21,785 nucleotides of DNA from CAZFZQ01 sp964522845 (GTDB lineage Bacteria > Patescibacteriota > Patescibacteriia > GCA-002772895). Of this stretch, positions 5,887 to 12,504 are shown in pieces (the stretch's first letter is position 1; every line of letters begins with the position of its first letter). The notes below the pieces were generated by a model. The model was not told the DNA's origin, did no database searches, and worked only from the letters and a program-made list of their open reading frames with translations. The position numbers were made by a program, and so were the translations under genes. The stretch spans positions 1-21,785 of the forward strand of contig CAZFZQ010000010.1 of the NCBI GenBank assembly GCA_964522845.1, given 5' to 3'.

Positions 5887-7686
5887 TTATTTCAACGCGT
5901 CAAACCTCGCTTTATATTCCAGGGCTTTTTGCTTGTCGCCCAATTCCATATAGATATTCGCCAAATTATAAAGCGCGTTTTTGTTTTCGCGGATATCCAA
6001 AGATTTTTCAAAATATTCTATTCCGCCCGCGACATCGCCATTATTTGTAAGATACGCGGCCAAATTTATCAAGCCGCCGACATAAACTTTTACGATTTCG
6101 TTGGCAAAATAATCCCCCGCCAGCCGCTTGTCTTTCAAAAATTCAAAATCATAATCTTTCCAAAAAATTTTATTTTTTTCCATCACGTCCGCCGGCTTCG
6201 TTGTTTCTTTTTTGCTTAAAATTCTATAGGCCGTTCCTTGCGAATAAAAATCATAATTCATTTTCAAAAATGAACTGGAATTTGTAATGGCGAAAAATTC
6301 CGTGTCCGGATTGTCCCGAATTAAATACGAGACATTGTCCGCGTATTTTTTGCCTCTTGCTTCCAATTCTTTTTTCTTGGCTTCTTGGTACCACGGATAA
6401 GTAAATAATTTGTCACTAATCAAAATCAAATCTTTTCTTTTTCCTAAAACCGTTTGTTCATACATGGTAGAACCGACCAGCGTATCGCCGTCGGTAATAA
6501 GAATTGAATTTTGCGGAATGGAATTAAAAATATCGCGCGTCGCGTTCTGTACCAAATAATTATTGTGGCGGCTTAAGTCATTAAAATGCGTGGCGAGAAT
6601 AATTACAGGGAGAATAATTACAAGGAACGTCCTTGTTAATAACAAGGACGTTCCTTGTAATTTTTGAAGAAAAAATCCTAAGAATATTGCCATAATAATA
6701 TACGACGGCAAAAAGTACCGCCATAAAATCATAATGTCTTGACTGTTGCCATAATTTCCCAAAAGCAAAATATTAAAAAATATTACGGACAGCCCGGCAT
6801 AACAAAACGGCCGGTTTTTTTTGAACGCGACAATCACGCCGGCTAAAATAAAAATCAGTCCGAACCAGGTAAATTCGCGGCTAAACAGCCGGCCGGTTTC
6901 ACCCAACATCAGTTTCCACGATTCCAACGAACGTGAGCCGATTTTGTCAGAATAATCGCTCTGGGTGATATAATTTATAAAATTTTCTATCGTAGATGGA
7001 TTGCCCCAATTCATTGCCGGATGGGCGGCGGCGCGCCAAGGGATGTAAGCGTAAACAGCGAAAGCGACAGCCAGCCCCAAAAGAAACGAGAAAAAAATAT
7101 GTTTGATGTTGCCCGAAGGAAATTCTTTCCGTATCGCCTTCAGAACGGCAAAAATCAAAAGAAAGGGCGCAATCAACACAAAAGACAGATGCGTGCCCGC
7201 GCCAATGCCGCAAACAGCCGCAAGCAAATAAAGATGTTTTGGTTTTTGCGATTCCAGCCAATACAAAAAAATAAAAATCGTTAGAGAAAAAAACAAGGCG
7301 GTCAAACTGTAAACTTGCAACATTGTGGAATGCGTCCAAAATGTAAATCCGAAAGCGAGCGAGAGGGCGGCGGCAATGGCTGAGGGGGAGGAGGCGGAAA
7401 TTTTTTGCAGAATTAAAAATAAAATTCCAACTGTTGCCGCGCCGCAAATGGCGGAGAAAATATTCAGACGAAAGGCAAATTCAAACCACGGCAAGAGATA
7501 TGAAAATAATTTTGCAAAAATTAAATATGTTGGAAATCCCGTGGGGTGGGCGATGCCCCAGGTATAAACCGCGGTGGCGATTTCTCCGGAGTCGCCGGTA
7601 TAGACGGAGGGAGGGGCGGTAAAAAAATAAGCAACAAAACTAAATAAAAATAATCCCACAAAAGTTATAAAATTTTTATTTTTCAT
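5887..7686 (-). CDS. DUF2723-family polytopic membrane protein with C-terminal TPR (putative GT-C glycosyltransferase)
   Basis: A 599-residue protein with about ten or more hydrophobic segments from residue 5 to ~370, then a soluble domain. The N-terminal TGDSGE (30-35), at the end of the first membrane segment, is the hallmark of DUF2723, a family related to protein O-mannosyltransferases (GT-C fold) in which such acidic residues are catalytic. HPTGFPTY (~47-54) is also typical. Residues ~545-595 look like TPR repeats (NNGDVAGGIEYFEKSL..., YNLANIYMELGDKQKALEY). Likely role: transfer of sugars to lipids or proteins at the membrane; substrate unknown. A perfect palindrome (6618-6660) encodes residues ~343-357 at the edge of a membrane helix. 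The start overlaps the lspA stop by 11 bases, implying translational coupling. Confidence 0.82.
   Translation of the reverse strand: MKNKNFITFVGLFLFSFVAYFFTAPPSVYTGDSGEIATAVYTWGIAHPTGFPTYLIFAKLFSYLLPWFEFAFRLNIFSAICGAATVGILFLILQKISASSPSAIAAALSLAFGFTFWTHSTMLQVYSLTALFFSLTIFIFLYWLESQKPKHLYLLAAVCGIGAGTHLSFVLIAPFLLIFAVLKAIRKEFPSGNIKHIFFSFLLGLAVAFAVYAYIPWRAAAHPAMNWGNPSTIENFINYITQSDYSDKIGSRSLESWKLMLGETGRLFSREFTWFGLIFILAGVIVAFKKNRPFCYAGLSVIFFNILLLGNYGNSQDIMILWRYFLPSYIIMAIFLGFFLQKLQGTSLLLTRTFLVIILPVIILATHFNDLSRHNNYLVQNATRDIFNSIPQNSILITDGDTLVGSTMYEQTVLGKRKDLILISDKLFTYPWYQEAKKKELEARGKKYADNVSYLIRDNPDTEFFAITNSSSFLKMNYDFYSQGTAYRILSKKETTKPADVMEKNKIFWKDYDFEFLKDKRLAGDYFANEIVKVYVGGLINLAAYLTNNGDVAGGIEYFEKSLDIRENKNALYNLANIYMELGDKQKALEYKARFDALK
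6618..6660. repeat. Perfect 43-bp palindrome inside the DUF2723 gene
   Basis: Arms 6618-6638 and 6640-6660 are perfect reverse complements over 21 bp around a single central base. Each arm is itself a small hairpin (ACAAGGA-ACG-TCCTTGT), so the unit can form one long or two short hairpins. On the gene strand it reads in frame as LQGTSLLLTRTFLV. Confidence 0.95.
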
Positions 7687-8146
7687 ATCTTTTTTTGAAT
7701 TGGAAAAATAAAAGAATGATTATTCCCAGCACCAGCATTCCATCCGCGATATTGAAAAAAGAAAAATTCATAAAATTTACATAATCAACTGTGTAGCCAA
7801 AAACGAAACGGTCAATCATATTGGACAGGCCGCCGAGAAGAATTAAAGCGAAAGAAAAAACTTTTAAATCCCCCACCCAACCTCCCCCTTGGAGTACCAA
7901 GGGGGAGGAGGCGAGGAGGGGGGTTTTGATTTCTTTTATTAAAAAATAAATAAAAATTGCCAACAAAATTATTCCCGCAAAATTATATAGCCACCCGCCA
8001 ATCGGCAAAGAAAACGCGCCGGCGTAATTTTTATAAAAACCAAAACTTAAAAAATTACCCTCAATATTAATCGAGGGAGCAAAATATTTCATCATTCTAT
8101 CAATAACAAATACCAATAATGGAATTGTTAAATATATTTTTTTCAT
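7676..8146 (-). CDS. lspA: Lipoprotein signal peptidase (signal peptidase II)
   Basis: A 156-residue aspartic membrane protease that removes the signal peptide of prolipoproteins after lipidation of the lipobox cysteine. Four hydrophobic segments are visible. The catalytic aspartates are D112 (GGLSNMIDR) and D135 (FNIADG); IDRMMKYF near the N-terminus and VDYVNF are also family features. Residues ~75-93 (TPLLASSPLVLQGGGWVGD), between the second and third membrane segments, are not family sequence and come from a palindromic repeat. An AAGGA Shine-Dalgarno, supplied by the upstream heptamer array, precedes the ATG. It lies between dksA-like and DUF2723 genes. A likely client, a lipoprotein, is encoded at 9587. 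Confidence 0.95.
   Translation of the reverse strand: MKKIYLTIPLLVFVIDRMMKYFAPSINIEGNFLSFGFYKNYAGAFSLPIGGWLYNFAGIILLAIFIYFLIKEIKTPLLASSPLVLQGGGWVGDLKVFSFALILLGGLSNMIDRFVFGYTVDYVNFMNFSFFNIADGMLVLGIIILLFFQFKKRYEK
7868..7924. repeat. In-frame palindromic repeat in lspA
   Basis: CCTCCCCCTTGG (7881-7892) and CCAAGGGGGAGG (7897-7908) are perfect 12-bp arms with loop AGTA, flanked by further C-rich and G-rich complements (CCCCC near 7870, GGGGGG near 7920). The 57-bp segment equals 19 codons and keeps the frame. Confidence 0.9.
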
Positions 8147-8152
8147 TTTTTC

Positions 8153-8180
8153 CTTACTACTAACTACTTACTACCAACTA
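8153..8180 (-). repeat. Heptamer array between dksA-like gene and lspA
   Basis: Minus strand: TAGTTGG, TAGTAAG, TAGTTAG, TAGTAAG, followed by GGA. It starts six bases after the dksA-like stop. It shares 24 consecutive bases with the array behind the recombinase gene (8160-8183 versus 317-340). Its end supplies the Shine-Dalgarno AAGGA of lspA. Confidence 0.9.
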
Positions 8181-8185
8181 CTTTC

Positions 8186-8572
8186 TTACGCTTCCAGTGT
8201 CAGTTTCTTTTTGCATTCAATACAGGCGGAAGAGACCGGACGCGCCAAAAGACGCTTTTCCGCAATCGGCTCTTTGCAGTATTTGCAGATTCCATAATTG
8301 CCGCTCTTTAGGCTTGCCAGCGCTTTATTTACATCAACGAGCGCTTTTTCCAGCGTGCTCTCCAAGGTCAATAGATTGGCATATTCGGTTACTTCAGCCG
8401 CATTCTCATCCGGCTTATCGCCTATTTCCGGAAAAGTAGCATTAAAATCAGCCTTATTCTTGGGGTCTTCTTTGGCAAAGGCATTAAGCTCATTTTCCAA
8501 GTCCTCTTTTTTAGCCAAAAGCTGTTCTTCTATCTTTTCTAAAAACTGTTGTGAAAATGATGTATTTGCCAT
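8186..8572 (-). CDS. DksA/TraR-type C4 zinc-finger protein
   Basis: A 128-residue protein: a helical coiled-coil region (~8-90) followed by a C4 zinc finger with C96, C99, C117 and C120 (CKYCKEPI...SSACIEC). DksA and relatives bind in the RNA polymerase secondary channel and modulate initiation, often with ppGpp. Acidic residues near the coiled-coil tip region are present, but the exact DksA tip (DxxDxA) is not evident, so it may be a YteA/TraR-like member rather than a true DksA. An in-frame ATG at 8611 lies upstream of the promoter -10 box and cannot be on the transcript, which fixes the start at 8572. It is the first gene of a run with lspA and the DUF2723 gene. Confidence 0.88.
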   Translation of the reverse strand: MANTSFSQQFLEKIEEQLLAKKEDLENELNAFAKEDPKNKADFNATFPEIGDKPDENAAEVTEYANLLTLESTLEKALVDVNKALASLKSGNYGICKYCKEPIAEKRLLARPVSSACIECKKKLTLEA

Positions 8573-8599
8573 ATTTCTACAATTTAAGATTATTCTACT

Positions 8600-8627
8600 A
8601 TTATACAGCATAAACCCGATGAGTCAA
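8600..8627 (-). promoter_or_regulatory. Promoter of the dksA-like/lspA/DUF2723 run
   Basis: On the minus strand, TTGACT (8627-8622), a 16-base spacer and a perfect TATAAT (8605-8600). Transcription would start near 8592, about 20 bases before the ATG at 8572. It is divergent from the tRNA-Leu promoter. Confidence 0.8.
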
Positions 8628-8672
8628 GCCCATAAAAATAGCTAATTTTAGCAAAATTATTAGTACGGGGGC

Positions 8673-8701
8673 TTGACAAAATCTTCAAAGTGTGCTATAA
8701 T
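8673..8701 (+). promoter_or_regulatory. Consensus promoter of tRNA-Leu
   Basis: TTGACA (8673-8678), exactly 17 bases, TATAAT (8696-8701): a perfect sigma-70-type promoter. Transcription starts near 8708, about 22 bases before the tRNA, and no terminator is seen until 9482-9513, so the next gene is probably on the same transcript. Confidence 0.93.
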
Positions 8702-8729
8702 ACCTGACAAAGACAATAAAGATAGAGCA

Positions 8730-8811
8730 GCCCGGGTGGCGAAACGGCAGACGCAAGGGACTTAAAATCCCCAGCCCAAAAGGCGTGAGGGTTCGATTCC
8801 CTCTCCGGGTA
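8730..8811 (+). tRNA. tRNA-Leu (TAA)
   Basis: Acceptor GCCCGGG pairs with TCCGGGT (G-U at both ends), anticodon loop CTTAAAA gives anticodon TAA (reads UUA), a long variable arm (about 8776-8788) marks class II, and the T arm is GAGGG-TTCGATT-CCCTC. Discriminator is A at 8811; CCA is not encoded (CTG follows). The anticodon stem has one mismatch at its outer pair. Confidence 0.95.
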
Positions 8812-8861
8812 CTGATTCGGCAATAGTCCCAAACAGAACCTTCACAAGAAAAGAGAGGAAA

Positions 8862-9380
8862 ATGCCCAAGGGATTCAGTATCATCGAGGAGTGTGCTCAG
8901 TGGCTGCAGCTCGAAGTGGAGCTCTATCAGAGGCGGTTCGCTGATGACGACTGCCGCGCACCCTTGCCCCGCGAGGACACTGACGAGCCCGAGGTGGTGG
9001 AGAGGGCGGTACGCATGCGCCGCTCGCTCTCCGGAACCGGCTATAACCGAAGGATGGAGAAGAAGTCCACCCCCATCACAGTCAAGAGAACGTGGAGCTA
9101 CCGGGTGCCGGTCGTACGCGATGGTATGATAGTGGGGCACGCGCGCCACACCGGTTCGTATGACGAGACCGTGGGCGAGAAGTTTTATTTCGCCCAGGCG
9201 CAGCGTTGCCACAGCGGCGTGGACAGCCGGCGCTACCGCCGCGGCGACACGACCGGAAAGATGATCGGCGGAAACCACCGCCGGCGCTCAAAGGATTACG
9301 ATAGCGACCATCCGGTGCTCCGTCCCGTCGCGGTCCTTCTGGACACGTCCGACGGCGTCCGCCGCCTGCGCGTGGCCTAG
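8862..9380 (+). CDS. Hypothetical protein, GC-rich orphan
   Basis: A 172-residue basic protein that I do not recognise; no signal peptide, membrane segment or cysteine cluster. The middle (~70-115, with KRTWSYRVPVVRDGMIVGHARHT) could form a small beta-rich domain; the C-terminal part is Arg-rich. Reality as a gene is supported by a purine-rich GAGAGGA just before the ATG, a terminator 100 bases downstream, and consistent codon choice: all seven Lys codons are AAG and all but one Glu codons are GAG, opposite to the AAA/GAA habit of neighbouring genes. This points to recent transfer. It begins 50 bases after tRNA-Leu and shares its promoter. A reading frame on the opposite strand is probably a shadow. 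Confidence 0.6.
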   Translation: MPKGFSIIEECAQWLQLEVELYQRRFADDDCRAPLPREDTDEPEVVERAVRMRRSLSGTGYNRRMEKKSTPITVKRTWSYRVPVVRDGMIVGHARHTGSYDETVGEKFYFAQAQRCHSGVDSRRYRRGDTTGKMIGGNHRRRSKDYDSDHPVLRPVAVLLDTSDGVRRLRVA

Positions 9381-9433
9381 ACCCCACCAGTTCTTTTCCG
9401 GGCACACCTGCCCACCCCCGTTCTTCGCTTCCC

Positions 9434-9477
9434 CCTCCGCTAAAGCTTCGGAGGGACAGGAAAGCTACGAAGGACAG
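9434..9477 (+). repeat. CTTCGC/GGACAGG-family repeat between orphan gene and terminator
   Basis: CCTCCG (9434-9439) and CGGAGG (9449-9454) pair around CTAAAGCTT, followed by GACAGG, AAAGCTACGAAGGACAGG and GCC. AGCTACGAAGG (9464-9474) also occurs at 5841-5851. The unit resembles those at 2458, 2658 and 4967. Confidence 0.7.
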
Positions 9478-9481
9478 GCCG

Positions 9482-9513
9482 GCCCCGCTGTCAACCGACA
9501 CGCGGGGCTTTTT
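9482..9513 (+). terminator. Terminator of the tRNA-Leu/orphan transcript
   Basis: GCCCCG (9482-9487) and CGGGGC (9503-9508) pair, with a further GT/AC pair inside, followed by TTTTT (9509-9513). Confidence 0.85.
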
Positions 9514-9586
9514 CATTTCCCTTGATTTTTGTTACCAATATGTTAAGGTAAAAATGGTTCTCTGACAACCAATGAGGGGTACTGCG

Positions 9587-10822
9587 ATGAAATCTTTTGC
9601 TTCCATGCTTTTTTGTTTTTTTGTTTCTATGCTGTCTTCCTGCGTTTCTCACAAACTGGAATCACCGGAAAAACTAACTATTAATACTCCCCCGCCTGGC
9701 GAAGGACATTGGGGAAAAGTTTCCGCAAAAAGAGACGGGCACTACAATGTCGCACTGACAGAGACAAGCAGTACTTGCGAACCAAAAGACGTGGTTCTGG
9801 CAGACGACTGGGACATTATTGACCTTGGAAATGGAAGGATGAAAATAAAATTCAGTAATAATGGCTGGTCATACTGGCCGGAAATAAATATCAAAGCCAG
9901 AAATGGCGGACAATTCAGCAATACCATTGCCACCCTGCCATTCCCCTGGCTTACCGGCGGATATCTCGCCCACAAAATGGAAATGAGTCAAGGCCTTCTT
10001 GCCAACAATGTTTTGTCCGCCGCCATCACATATAGTTATTTGAAAGGCGCGGATAAAAATGTAATTCCATATTGCGAACGGAAATTTCAAGCCCTGGGTT
10101 TCCGCCGTTTTGTTTCCAAGCGTAGTGTAGGAAAAACAACCGCGGGCGAATATGGCGCGAAGTTAACCGTCAAAAAAAATACTTGCGGTGTTGCCAAAGA
10201 ACTGCCCCAAGTATTTTCTCTGGATGTGGTTCCGCAAGAAAAAGGTTTGTATAATCTCCGGATGTGGAGCTTCTTGATTGCCGATTTGGGTATTGCGCCG
10301 GACGGAACATTCAAGGATATGGTCATGGGCGATAATTCATATCTCATCACGGACGGACTATTAACGCCGGATTCCATCCATTTCAATCTCTATATCAAAT
10401 ACGGCCTCTACGCGTGCGAACAAGATTTGGAGATTGCGGGCACAAAACGTTTTGAAGAATCGGACGGCACAGACAGCGTGATTGATGGCGTTTATGGCGT
10501 TACCACGATTCTTACCATGAACACTTGCGACAACCGCCCACCAATCGCGCGTTTTCATCTAGACGCGATAAGTATGGATGCAGGTTCAATGCGCCTGGTG
10601 TTGGGAAATAAAGACTTCAGCGCCGCGCTTCACGGTCAAAACTTTTCCGCGTCATATTCCGGAATATCATCAAAAAATAAATTCAGCGGAACTATCACTC
10701 CGCAAGAATTTAGTGGCGAGCTTGCCATTAATGTGCATGAAATTGACATTATAAATCTCATGGAAAAAAACTGCTCTTTCCTTTATAAAGTCAGTGGATT
10801 CAAACTTTACAAACATAACTAG
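9587..10822 (+). CDS. Secreted lipoprotein with three repeated cysteine-pair modules
   Basis: A 411-residue protein of unknown function. The N-terminus MKSFASMLFCFFVSMLSSC is a lipoprotein signal peptide with lipobox LSSC (C19 lipidated). The mature part contains three related modules, each opening with G-x-Y-x(9)-T-C and closing with C-x(7)-G: cysteines 64/163, 200/277 and 314/396. Each pair probably forms a disulfide outside the membrane. The rest is beta-rich with many Gly, Asn and Ser. The start at 9587 is preferred over an in-frame ATG at 9572 because GAGGGG (9574-9579) sits seven bases before it and because it gives a cleaner signal peptide. It would be matured by the lspA product encoded nearby. 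It is convergent with comM. Confidence 0.85.
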   Translation: MKSFASMLFCFFVSMLSSCVSHKLESPEKLTINTPPPGEGHWGKVSAKRDGHYNVALTETSSTCEPKDVVLADDWDIIDLGNGRMKIKFSNNGWSYWPEINIKARNGGQFSNTIATLPFPWLTGGYLAHKMEMSQGLLANNVLSAAITYSYLKGADKNVIPYCERKFQALGFRRFVSKRSVGKTTAGEYGAKLTVKKNTCGVAKELPQVFSLDVVPQEKGLYNLRMWSFLIADLGIAPDGTFKDMVMGDNSYLITDGLLTPDSIHFNLYIKYGLYACEQDLEIAGTKRFEESDGTDSVIDGVYGVTTILTMNTCDNRPPIARFHLDAISMDAGSMRLVLGNKDFSAALHGQNFSASYSGISSKNKFSGTITPQEFSGELAINVHEIDIINLMEKNCSFLYKVSGFKLYKHN

Positions 10823-10847
10823 GGATTAGTGCGGATGGCGAATACGC

Positions 10848-10914
10848 CCACGAATCGCACGAATCAAAACGGCTCTTCATAAAAGCCGTTTTTTAATATT
10901 AGTGTAATTCGTGG
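10848..10914. terminator. Bidirectional terminator inside an outer inverted repeat
   Basis: AAAACGGCT (10866-10874) and AGCCGTTTT (10884-10892) form a 9-bp stem with T-runs on both strands, suited to end both the lipoprotein gene (plus) and comM (minus). An outer pair CCACGAAT (10848-10855) and ATTCGTGG (10907-10914) encloses it. Confidence 0.85.
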
Positions 10915-10932
10915 CGCTACTGCGCATTCGTG

Positions 10933-12450
10933 TTATCCATTGTGCTGTATTCTAAACTGCGCGGCGCGGCGGATGTGTTCCGCGGTAATATCCGGCACGC
11001 CTTCCAAATCGGCCACGGTGCGCGAGAGTTTTAAAATACGGTGATAACCGCGCGCGGACAAATTATAAAAACTGCAAACGGTTTCCAATTTTGTTTTAGC
11101 CTCGGGAGAAAGCGCGCAATATTTTTCCAATAATTTATTTCCCATTTCCGCGTTGGTATAAATCCCCTCGCCACGGAAACGTTCCAGTTGAACTTTACGG
11201 CATTTTTCCACCCGTTCCCGAACTTGCGCGGATGAATCGCCAGCCGGAGCAAGTTGGAGTTTTGAGAGTTCCACGGCCGGCACTTCCACATGCAAATCAA
11301 TGCGGTCCAAAAGAGGGCCGGAAACTTTTTTATGATAATTGGCAACCTGCGACGGCGAACATTGGCAAGTATGTTTGGGATCGCCATAATATCCGCAGGG
11401 GCAGGGATTTTTGGCCGCGAGCAAAATAAATTTTGCCGGGAAACGGCACACGCCGGAAATACGCGAAACCGTGACCACCCCGTCTTCCAGCGGCTGACGC
11501 AATGACTCTAAAACCGAGCGGCCGAATTCCGGAAGTTCGTCCAAAAAAAGCACGCCGCGATGCGCCAAGCTGATTTCACCGGGCTTGGGCGTGGAACCGC
11601 CGCCGATTAAGGCGATGTTTGATGCCGTGTGATGCGGAGTGCGGAACGGCCGGCGCGTCACGAGCGGGGCGTCGGGCGAAAGAAGCCCTGAAACGGAATA
11701 AATTTTTGAAACTTCCAAAATTTCTTCATAGGTCATGCGCGGCAAAATGGATGGCATGGCTTGCGCGAGTAAAGTTTTTCCCGAACCGGGGGGCCCTGAA
11801 AGCAAAATATTGTGCCCGCCGGCGGACGCCACTTCCATGGCGTACTTGGCCTGTTCCTGTCCGCGGATAAAAGCAAAATCATAATCATAATTTTGATCAA
11901 AACTTTTTTGGTCCAGCGCTTCGCCCGCGAAAGGCGCGACTTCTTTTTCTTTGCGCAAAAATTCCACCATCTCCTTCAAATTTTCCACTCCATAAATTTC
12001 CAAACCGCTGACCAGCGAGGCCTCGCGCGCGTTTTGCGCCGGTAAAATTATTTTTTTTATTCCCGCGTCGCGCGCCAAAAGCGCGCAAGAAAGCACGCCG
12101 GAAACCGGACGCAAAGCGCCATCCAGCGACAGTTCGCCTAAAAATAAAATCCGCTCGGATGGCTCGGGTATCACACCCTTTGATATTAAAATGCTGGTGG
12201 CGATGGGCAAGTCATAAAGAGAGCCTTCTTTTTTGATATCCGCGGGCGCCATATTAACCGTCACCTTAGTGCTGGGAAAAGAAAAACCGGAATTTTTTAT
12301 GGCCGCTCGCACCCGCTCTTTTGATTCTTTAATTGACGCATCCGGAAGTCCGACAATTAAAAAAGCCGGTAAGCCGTTGGCAATATCCGACTCCACTTCC
12401 ACCAATCTTCCATCCAGTCCTATTATTGTTGATGTTAAAACTTTAGGCAT
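10933..12450 (-). CDS. comM: YifB/ComM family Mg-chelatase-like AAA+ ATPase
   Basis: A 505-residue protein of typical ComM/YifB length. Residues ~1-170 are the Lon-S5-like ChlI domain (LPAFLIVGLPDASIKES, NMAPADIKKEGSLYDLPIA). Residues ~195-400 are the AAA+ module with Walker A GPPGSGKT (219-226), Walker B VLFLDELPEF (~300-309) and the cysteine-rich NPCPCGYYGDPKHTCQC (~348-364). The C-terminal Mg-chelatase domain (SARGYHRILKLSRTVADLEG) follows. In Haemophilus and Vibrio, ComM is a hexameric helicase that drives branch migration during natural transformation. It is 54 bases downstream of topA on the same strand, with a palindromic AT-rich hairpin in the gap. Confidence 0.93.
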   Translation of the reverse strand: MPKVLTSTIIGLDGRLVEVESDIANGLPAFLIVGLPDASIKESKERVRAAIKNSGFSFPSTKVTVNMAPADIKKEGSLYDLPIATSILISKGVIPEPSERILFLGELSLDGALRPVSGVLSCALLARDAGIKKIILPAQNAREASLVSGLEIYGVENLKEMVEFLRKEKEVAPFAGEALDQKSFDQNYDYDFAFIRGQEQAKYAMEVASAGGHNILLSGPPGSGKTLLAQAMPSILPRMTYEEILEVSKIYSVSGLLSPDAPLVTRRPFRTPHHTASNIALIGGGSTPKPGEISLAHRGVLFLDELPEFGRSVLESLRQPLEDGVVTVSRISGVCRFPAKFILLAAKNPCPCGYYGDPKHTCQCSPSQVANYHKKVSGPLLDRIDLHVEVPAVELSKLQLAPAGDSSAQVRERVEKCRKVQLERFRGEGIYTNAEMGNKLLEKYCALSPEAKTKLETVCSFYNLSARGYHRILKLSRTVADLEGVPDITAEHIRRAAQFRIQHNG

Positions 12451-12453
12451 AAA

Positions 12454-12485
12454 AATAAGATATACCTTATGAAGTATATCTTATT
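12454..12485 (-). promoter_or_regulatory. AT-rich hairpin just before the comM start
   Basis: AATAAGATATAC (12454-12465) and GTATATCTTATT (12474-12485) are perfect 12-bp arms with an 8-base loop. The hairpin lies in the topA-comM gap and ends three bases before the comM ATG. On the comM strand a T-run follows it (TTATTTTTATG). It may be a weak terminator/attenuator after topA or an operator. Confidence 0.55.
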
Positions 12486-12504
12486 ATAATATTGTATATT
12501 TTGT

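Noticed and set aside
8685..9278. 197-codon minus-strand reading frame opposite the orphan gene
   Set aside because: It covers tRNA-Leu and its promoter in antisense; the GC-rich sequence makes long shadow frames, and the plus-strand frame has the start signal, promoter and terminator.
9082..9516. 144-codon minus-strand reading frame
   Set aside because: Arg/Gly/Pro-rich shadow of GC-rich DNA that runs through a terminator; no start signal.
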